Origin: Pseudomonas inefficax
GTDB lineage: Bacteria > Pseudomonadota > Gammaproteobacteria > Pseudomonadales > Pseudomonadaceae
Reading direction: 5' to 3'
Assembly: GCF_900277125.1 (NCBI RefSeq)
Contig: NZ_OPYN01000063.1
Location: 117,708 to 181,707 of the forward strand
DNA length: 64,000 bases
Position 1 is the first letter of the stretch; every line of letters starts with the position of its first letter. Below the pieces are notes generated by a model, which was given only the letters and a program-made list of their open reading frames with translations, had not been told where the DNA came from and ran no database searches. Positions 58,904 to 64,000 of the stretch are shown here, in pieces. The translations under genes were made by a program, and so were the position numbers.

Positions 58904-59647
58904 ATGCGCGTGACCCAGTTTTTCGCCGCCGCCGCGTTGGCGCTGGCCAGTACCTTTGCCGTTGCTGCGGCAACCGACAGCAATGCCACTGCCGAGCAGG
59001 CCATTCGTAAGTCGTTGCAGAACCTCGAGTTGGAAGTGCCCGTCGAAAGCGTGGCCAGCAGCCCGGTCAGCGGCCTGTATGAAGTCAAGCTGCAGGGCGG
59101 CCGCGTGCTGTATGCCAGCGGCGACGGCCAGTTCGTGATGCAGGGTTACCTGTTCCAGATCCAGGACGGCAAGCCGGTCAACCTCACCGAGAAGACCGAG
59201 CGCCTGGGCATTGCCAAGCTCATCAATGGCATTCCAGCCGCCGAGATGGTGGTTTATCCTGCCAAGGGCGAGACCAAGTCGCACATCACCGTGTTCACCG
59301 ACACCACCTGCCCGTACTGCCACAAGCTGCATGCCGAAGTGCCCGAGCTCAACCGCCGCGGTATCGAAGTGCGCTATGTCGCCTTCCCGCGCCAGGGCCT
59401 CGGTTCGCCAGGTGACCAGCAGTTGCAGGCCGTCTGGTGTTCCAGCGACCGCCGTGCGGCGATGGACAAGATGGTCGAGGGTGAGGAAATCAAAGCCGCC
59501 AAGTGCGCCAACCCGGTCGGCAAGCAGTTCCAGCTGGGCCAGTCGATCGGCGTCAATGGCACGCCGGCGATCGTCCTTGAAAGCGGCCAGGTCATTCCGG
59601 GCTACCAGCCGGCACCGCAGGTCGCCAAGCTGGCACTGGCCAAGTAA
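58904..59647 (+). CDS. dsbC: Thiol:disulfide interchange protein DsbC
   Basis: A 247-residue periplasmic disulfide isomerase. Signal peptide MRVTQFFAAAALALASTFAVAA, a dimerisation domain (about 25-85), a linker helix and a thioredoxin domain with active site C136-P-Y-C139 and cis-Pro in GVNGTPAIV. The additional pair of Cys near the C-terminus (VWCSS ... AKCAN) is typical. Confidence 0.96.
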   Translation: MRVTQFFAAAALALASTFAVAAATDSNATAEQAIRKSLQNLELEVPVESVASSPVSGLYEVKLQGGRVLYASGDGQFVMQGYLFQIQDGKPVNLTEKTERLGIAKLINGIPAAEMVVYPAKGETKSHITVFTDTTCPYCHKLHAEVPELNRRGIEVRYVAFPRQGLGSPGDQQLQAVWCSSDRRAAMDKMVEGEEIKAAKCANPVGKQFQLGQSIGVNGTPAIVLESGQVIPGYQPAPQVAKLALAK

Positions 59648-59730
59648 TCCAATTCAGTACGCCGTCGTCATGGGGTGACGGCATGTTTCACGGTCGGCAT
59701 AGGTGTCGGCCGTTCAATGGGGAGTTCACA

Positions 59731-61035
59731 GTGAAACCGGTCAAAGTAGGCATCTGTGGGTTGGGGACCGTCGGTGGCGGAACCTTCAATGTACTTCAGC
59801 GCAACGCCGAGGAGATCGCCCGCCGTGCCGGGCGCGGTATTGAAGTGGCACAGATTGCCATGCGCTCGCAGAACCCGAACTGCCAGATTACCGGTACCCC
59901 CATTACCGCTGATGTGTTCGAAGTTGCGAGCAACCCGGAGATCGACATTGTCATCGAGCTGATCGGTGGCTACACCGTGGCCCGCGAGCTGGTGCTCAAG
60001 GCCATCGAAAACGGCAAGCACGTGGTCACCGCCAACAAGGCGCTGATTGCCGTGCACGGCAATGAAATCTTTGCCAAGGCCCGCGAGAAGGGCGTGATCG
60101 TTGCCTTCGAAGCGGCCGTGGCCGGTGGCATCCCGGTGATCAAAGCCATCCGCGAAGGCCTGTCGGCGAACCACATCAACTGGCTGGCCGGCATCATCAA
60201 CGGCACCGGCAACTTCATCCTCACCGAAATGCGTGAGAAGGGCCGTGCCTTCCCGGACGTGCTGGCCGAAGCCCAGGCGCTGGGTTACGCCGAAGCCGAC
60301 CCGACCTTCGACGTTGAAGGCATCGATGCCGCGCACAAGCTGACCATCCTCGCCTCGATCGCTTTCGGCATCCCGCTGCAATTCGACAAGGCCTACACCG
60401 AAGGCATCACCCAGCTGACCACTGCAGACGTGAATTATGCCGAGGCCCTGGGCTATCGCATCAAGCACCTGGGCGTAGCCCGCCGCACTGCCGAAGGTAT
60501 CGAGCTGCGCGTACACCCGACGCTGATCCCGGCCGACCGCCTGATCGCCAACGTCAACGGCGTGATGAACGCCGTCATGGTCAACGGCGACGCCGCCGGT
60601 TCCACCTTGTACTACGGCGCTGGTGCCGGCATGGAGCCTACCGCTTCGTCGGTGATCGGCGATCTGGTCGATGTGGTTCGTGCCATGACCTCCGACCCGG
60701 AAAACCGCGTGCCGCACCTGGCCTTCCAGCCGGATTCGCTGTCTGCCCACCCGATCCTGCCGATCGAAGCCTGCGAAAGCGCCTACTACCTGCGCATCCA
60801 GGCCAAGGATCACCCGGGCGTACTGGCCCAGGTGGCCAGCATCCTCTCGGAGCGCGGCATCAACATCGAGTCGATCATGCAGAAGGAAGCTGAGGAACAG
60901 GACGGCCTGGTGCCGATGATCCTGCTGACCCATCGCGTGGTCGAGCAGCGCATCAACGACGCCATCGTTGCCCTGGAAGCCCTGCAGGACGTGGTCGGCA
61001 AGGTCGTGCGCATTCGCGTCGAGCAGCTCAACTAA
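59731..61035 (+). CDS. hom: Homoserine dehydrogenase
   Basis: Reduces aspartate semialdehyde to homoserine. The 434-residue monofunctional enzyme has the NAD(P)-binding GICGLGTVGGGTFNVL, the catalytic domain (NGTGNFILTEMREKGRAFPDVLAEAQALGYAEADPTFDVEGIDAAHKLTILA) and a C-terminal ACT domain (about 355-425) for feedback control by threonine. GTG start at 59731 with GGGGAG upstream. thrC follows 58 bases later. Confidence 0.97.
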   Translation: MKPVKVGICGLGTVGGGTFNVLQRNAEEIARRAGRGIEVAQIAMRSQNPNCQITGTPITADVFEVASNPEIDIVIELIGGYTVARELVLKAIENGKHVVTANKALIAVHGNEIFAKAREKGVIVAFEAAVAGGIPVIKAIREGLSANHINWLAGIINGTGNFILTEMREKGRAFPDVLAEAQALGYAEADPTFDVEGIDAAHKLTILASIAFGIPLQFDKAYTEGITQLTTADVNYAEALGYRIKHLGVARRTAEGIELRVHPTLIPADRLIANVNGVMNAVMVNGDAAGSTLYYGAGAGMEPTASSVIGDLVDVVRAMTSDPENRVPHLAFQPDSLSAHPILPIEACESAYYLRIQAKDHPGVLAQVASILSERGINIESIMQKEAEEQDGLVPMILLTHRVVEQRINDAIVALEALQDVVGKVVRIRVEQLN

Positions 61036-61093
61036 CAATTGTGCCGTCGGGCCGCCAGTGCGGCCCCGGCCCCAGCATCGAAGGTTTGCACCC

Positions 61094-62503
61094 ATGCGCT
61101 ATATCAGCACCCGCGGCCAGGCTCCGGCCCTGAATTTCGAAGACGTCCTGCTGGCTGGCCTGGCCAGCGACGGCGGCCTGTACGTCCCAGAAAACCTGCC
61201 ACGCTTCACCCAGGAAGAAATCGCCTCGTGGGCCGGCCTGCCGTACCACGAACTGGCCTTCCGGGTGATGCGCCCGTTCGTCGAAGGCAGCATCGCCGAC
61301 GCCGACTTCAAGAAGATCCTCGAAGAAACCTACGGCGAGTTCGCCCACGCCGCGGTTGCCCCGCTGCGTCAGTTGAACAGCAACGAGTGGGTCCTGGAGC
61401 TGTTCCACGGCCCGACCCTGGCGTTCAAGGACTTCGCCCTGCAACTGCTCGGTCGCCTGCTCGACCATGTACTGGCCAAGCGCAACGAGCGCGTGGTGAT
61501 CATCGGCGCTACCAGCGGGGACACCGGTTCGGCCGCCATCGAAGGCTGCCGTCGTTGCGACAACGTCGACATCTTCATCCTGCACCCGCACCAGCGCGTG
61601 TCGGAAGTGCAGCGCCGGCAGATGACCACCATCTTCGGTGACAACATCCACAACATCGCCGTCGAAGGCAACTTCGACGACTGCCAGGAAATGGTCAAGG
61701 CCAGCTTCGCCGACCAGTCGTTCCTCAAGGGCACCCGCCTGGTTGCGGTCAACTCGATCAACTGGGCGCGGATCATGGCCCAGATCGTCTACTACTTCCA
61801 CGCTGCCCTGCAGCTGGGTGGCCCGGCGCGTTCCGTGGCGTTCTCGGTGCCGACCGGCAACTTCGGCGACATCTTCGCAGGGTACCTGGCACGTAACATG
61901 GGCCTGCCGGTCAGCCAGCTGATCGTCGCCACCAACCGCAACGACATCCTGCACCGCTTCATGAGCGGCAACCAGTACGTCAAGGAAACCCTGCACGCGA
62001 CCCTGTCGCCGTCGATGGACATCATGGTCTCGTCCAACTTCGAGCGCCTGCTGTTCGACCTGCACGGCCGCAACGGTGGCGCCATTGCCGAGCTGATGGC
62101 CAACTTCAAGCAAGGTGGCGGCTTCAGTGTCGAGCAAGACCGCTGGACCGAAGCGCGCAAACTGTTCGACTCGCTGGCAGTGAGCGACGAACAGACCTGC
62201 GAAACCATCGCCGAAGTGTTCGCCGCCACCGGTGAGGTGCTTGACCCGCACACTGCAATTGGCGTCAAGGCCGCCCGCGAATGCCGCCGCAGCCTGGACA
62301 CGCCGATGGTGGTGCTGGGTACTGCGCACCCGGTCAAGTTCCCGGAAGCGGTGGAGAAGGCCGGTGTTGGCAAGGCGCTGGAACTGCCGGCGCACCTCAG
62401 CGACCTGTTCAGCCGTGAGGAGCGTTGCACGGTGCTGGCCAATGACCTGAAGGCTGTGCAGGGCTTTGTCAGCCAGCATGGTAACCGCGGCAAACCATTG
62501 TAA
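61094..62503 (+). CDS. thrC: Threonine synthase
   Basis: Converts O-phosphohomoserine to threonine. The 469-residue PLP enzyme is of the long class with an N-terminal MRYISTRGQAPALNFEDVLLAGLASDGGLYVPE. The PLP lysine is K112 in TLAFKDFALQ, and GATSGDTGSAAIEG and PTGNFGDIFAGY bind phosphate. Together with hom it forms the usual threonine unit; thrB lies elsewhere in pseudomonads. Confidence 0.97.
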   Translation: MRYISTRGQAPALNFEDVLLAGLASDGGLYVPENLPRFTQEEIASWAGLPYHELAFRVMRPFVEGSIADADFKKILEETYGEFAHAAVAPLRQLNSNEWVLELFHGPTLAFKDFALQLLGRLLDHVLAKRNERVVIIGATSGDTGSAAIEGCRRCDNVDIFILHPHQRVSEVQRRQMTTIFGDNIHNIAVEGNFDDCQEMVKASFADQSFLKGTRLVAVNSINWARIMAQIVYYFHAALQLGGPARSVAFSVPTGNFGDIFAGYLARNMGLPVSQLIVATNRNDILHRFMSGNQYVKETLHATLSPSMDIMVSSNFERLLFDLHGRNGGAIAELMANFKQGGGFSVEQDRWTEARKLFDSLAVSDEQTCETIAEVFAATGEVLDPHTAIGVKAARECRRSLDTPMVVLGTAHPVKFPEAVEKAGVGKALELPAHLSDLFSREERCTVLANDLKAVQGFVSQHGNRGKPL

Positions 62504-62517
62504 GCATTGCTATCGCC

Positions 62518-62640
62518 AGGGGGCTGCTGCGCAGCCCTTTCGCGACACAAGGCCGCTCCTACAGGAGATCGCGACCCATGCAACAGGCGCGTTCCCCTGT
62601 AGGAGCGGCCTTGTGTCGCGATGGGCCGCAAAGCGGCCCC
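62518..62640. repeat. REP pair, 'gtaggagcggccttgtgtcgcga' class, after thrC
   Basis: Two inverted elements of the class at 62528-62564 and 62596-62635, separated by about 30 bases. The second carries the longer inner arm 'gggccgcaaagcggcccc'. Confidence 0.87.
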
Positions 62641-62740
62641 AATGATTTCAGGCTTTCCCTCAATCCAATCAGAAAAATCCTATTCAGTTCACCCAGCGCC
62701 AAGCCTAGATTAGCCGGTCCTCCCACCAGGAGCGGCTTTC

Positions 62741-63157
62741 ATGCACCAGCCCTACGTGTTGATTCACCAGGCTCGCCCATCCCACCAGATTCTTCTGCAC
62801 CAGGCCCTTAATGCCCAAGGCATGTTTCACGTGCGTATCAGTGAAACCAGCGCAGACCTCGACGCCTGCCTGAACGCCGACCACCGCCCCGACCTGCTGA
62901 TTCTTGACCACGCCATGCCAACCCGGGACGGCCTTGCCTTGCTCGAGCAGCACCGAACACGCGCCTTGTTGTTCGTCGGCCAGGCTATCCCCACGCGCTG
63001 TAACCTTGCCCAAGAGGCCAGAAACCGTGGCCTGTGGGTGCTTGCCGAGTTGCCGTGGCCGCTGTCGATGCCATGCCTGCAGCGTGCCCTGCAAGCACTG
63101 CAGGTGCGCCCTTGGCGGCGTATTCAAACTGTCACCTCGGCCCCGCATGCTCACTGA
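62741..63157 (+). CDS. Degenerate response-regulator receiver-like protein
   Basis: A 138-residue stand-alone protein with receiver-fold features. Asp at the phosphorylation position is kept (D56 in LLILDHAMPTRDGLALLE), but the acidic pair after strand 1 is replaced by HQ (YVLIHQARPS), the strand-4 Thr/Ser is Gly (LLFVGQA) and the strand-5 Lys is lost (LAELPWP). It may signal without phosphorylation. No histidine kinase gene is nearby. TCCCACCAGGAG lies at the right distance from the ATG. Confidence 0.8.
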   Translation: MHQPYVLIHQARPSHQILLHQALNAQGMFHVRISETSADLDACLNADHRPDLLILDHAMPTRDGLALLEQHRTRALLFVGQAIPTRCNLAQEARNRGLWVLAELPWPLSMPCLQRALQALQVRPWRRIQTVTSAPHAH

Positions 63158-63236
63158 AGCAGCCGCGGTGTAACGAACTTTCCGCTGCGTCTGTTGGTCA
63201 GTTCCTCTATATCCCACCACGCAGCGAGTGATCCGG

Positions 63237-63518
63237 ATGGAAAGAATCTGCAGACTGCTCAACGAAGCCCTGACCCCTTATCAGACCCACCTTGGCGTCG
63301 CCGATGCCCAGGGTAATCGCCAATTGACCGTTCACGACCGCCTTGCCGGCATCACCCTTCGGCGCACGGTAAGCGAGCGTCAGTTGCAGGAACAACGCCT
63401 GTTGATCGATTTGGTGGATGGCCTGCACCGTGACCTGCAGATTGCCGAAGGGCGCTTGCAGCCCTGTGTGATCGCGGCATTGCAGCAGCGTCAGCAACCC
63501 CATGGAACCTTTGCCTGA
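63237..63518 (+). CDS. DUF3509 family protein
   Basis: A 93-residue pseudomonad protein starting MERICRLLNEALTPYQTHLGVADAQGNRQLTVHD, a recognisable DUF3509 N-terminus. Small, soluble and of unknown function. The ATG at 63237 is preferred to an in-frame GTG at 63228. A terminator follows about 90 bases after the stop. Confidence 0.82.
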   Translation: MERICRLLNEALTPYQTHLGVADAQGNRQLTVHDRLAGITLRRTVSERQLQEQRLLIDLVDGLHRDLQIAEGRLQPCVIAALQQRQQPHGTFA

Positions 63519-63611
63519 GTGGTTTATCAGACATTGTAGGGCAACCCCGCCAGTGCTTTGCTCCGGCGCTGGCAGGGTTGTCACGGGAAGCCCTCAAGGG
63601 CTTTCGCTTGG

Positions 63612-63651
63612 CCCCGGGCGTGTTTCCCCAGCGCCCGGGGTTTCTTTTTTT
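63612..63651 (+). terminator. Intrinsic terminator after the DUF3509 gene
   Basis: Nine-base-pair stem CCCCGGGCG / CGCCCGGGG with an 11-base loop, followed by TTTCTTTTTTT. A second imperfect hairpin (CAACCC..GCCAG / CTGGC.AGGGTTG) precedes it at about 63542-63580. Confidence 0.9.
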
Positions 63652-63670
63652 AGGGGCAGGCACATATGCT

Positions 63671-63774
63671 TGTAGGAGCGGCCTTGTGTCGCGATGGGGC
63701 GCGTAGCGGCCCCACATTTTCAGCTTCGCAGCGAAGGTTGCCAGGGCCGCTTTGCGACCCATCGCGACACAAGG
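63671..63774. repeat. REP pair interrupted by an IS3-family element
   Basis: The first arm TGTAGGAGCGGCCTTGTGTC is complete, but the second inverted arm stops at ATCGCGACACAAGG (63774) instead of continuing CCGCTCCTACA. The IS left end begins there. Confidence 0.8.
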
Positions 63775-64000
63775 TGAACTGGCCTAATGATCCCGGACAC
63801 CTCTTAAGGGCGATATGATTCGCCCAATCAGGAGGTTTCATGCAAGAACGAAAGACCTACACCCGCGAGTTCAAGCAACGTGCTGCCAGCATGGTTCTAG
63901 ATGACCACTGCTCGATTCCCGACGTCTGCGCATCAATGGACGTCGGCCCTACAGCCCTGCGCCGCTGGGTTGATCAGGTACGTAAAGAGCGACAGAAGGG
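63775..64000 (+). mobile_element. IS3-family insertion sequence, left end (continues beyond window)
   Basis: Begins TGAACTGGCCTAATGATCCC, an IS3-like terminus starting with TG, immediately after the truncated REP arm. An orfA-type transposase gene follows at 63840. The right end is outside the window. Confidence 0.8.
63840..64000 (+). CDS. IS3-family transposase OrfA (partial)
   Basis: 53 codons are visible, beginning MQERKTYTREFKQRAASMVLDDHCSIPDVCASMDVGPTALRRWVDQVRKERQKG. This is the helix-turn-helix DNA-binding protein OrfA of IS3-group elements. OrfB (DDE integrase) would follow by -1 frameshifting beyond the window. GGAGG lies 5 bases before the ATG. Confidence 0.9.
   Translation, partial: MQERKTYTREFKQRAASMVLDDHCSIPDVCASMDVGPTALRRWVDQVRKERQK

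Overview
The window is a 64 kb piece of a high-GC Pseudomonas chromosome, almost certainly from the P. putida group. The gene order fits (leuA, M23 peptidase, xseA, guaBA, cumA-tadA-mltF-purL, a Tat/Xcp secretion island with a PhoX phosphatase, ffh, rpsP-rimM-trmD-rplS, xerD-dsbC-hom-thrC), and so do the many 35-bp-class REP elements of the 'gcgggtttacccgc' type. Most of it is core housekeeping genome. Three blocks look accessory: 10.9-14.2 kb, 23.2-38.4 kb and 38.6-44.9 kb.

Layout: 1-5 kb holds leuA (partial, with a possible leucine-rich leader peptide), an M23 peptidase, xseA and a LysR regulator. 5-10 kb holds a TauE/SafE permease, a zinc-ribbon protein and guaB-guaA. 10-14 kb has an AraC-type regulator divergent from a translationally overlapping four-gene cluster: an exported protein, two look-alike two-helix membrane proteins and an M48 membrane metalloprotease. 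14-22 kb carries cumA, tadA, mltF, purL and a small NIF3-like protein.

22-38 kb is a dedicated protein-export island. It contains tatABC (minus strand), a displaced gspK, a Tat-lipoprotein PhoX phosphatase (UxpB type), a SoxB-like Tat lipoprotein that has lost its metal ligands, and gspC-D-E-F-G-H-I-J-L-M-N. I find PhoB-box-like direct repeats in front of tatA, gspK and the gspC-N transcript, and a weaker one in front of the phosphatase gene. The sequence therefore supports a phosphate-starvation regulon in which Tat carries the phosphatase to the periplasm and the type II system carries it outside. The broad outline of this system has been described for P. putida KT2440. Between gspI and gspJ lies a 2x2 tandem repeat (four ~193-bp copies). 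Each copy contains a REP pair and a relic of the gspJ start.

38-45 kb is a two-partner secretion pair (TpsB transporter, 1508-residue TpsA exoprotein without a visible toxin tail). 45-53 kb has an L,D-transpeptidase, two divergent Nudix hydrolases, a gamma carbonic anhydrase, a DUF1289 protein, a VUT-family transporter, purT, an MHS-type MFS transporter, a CorC-like CBS protein and a YpjD-like membrane protein. 53-63 kb holds ffh, rpsP-rimM-trmD-rplS, a thioesterase, xerD, dsbC, hom and thrC. The last kilobase has a degenerate receiver protein, a DUF3509 protein and the left end of an IS3-family element inserted in a REP. I saw no rRNA, tRNA or CRISPR array.
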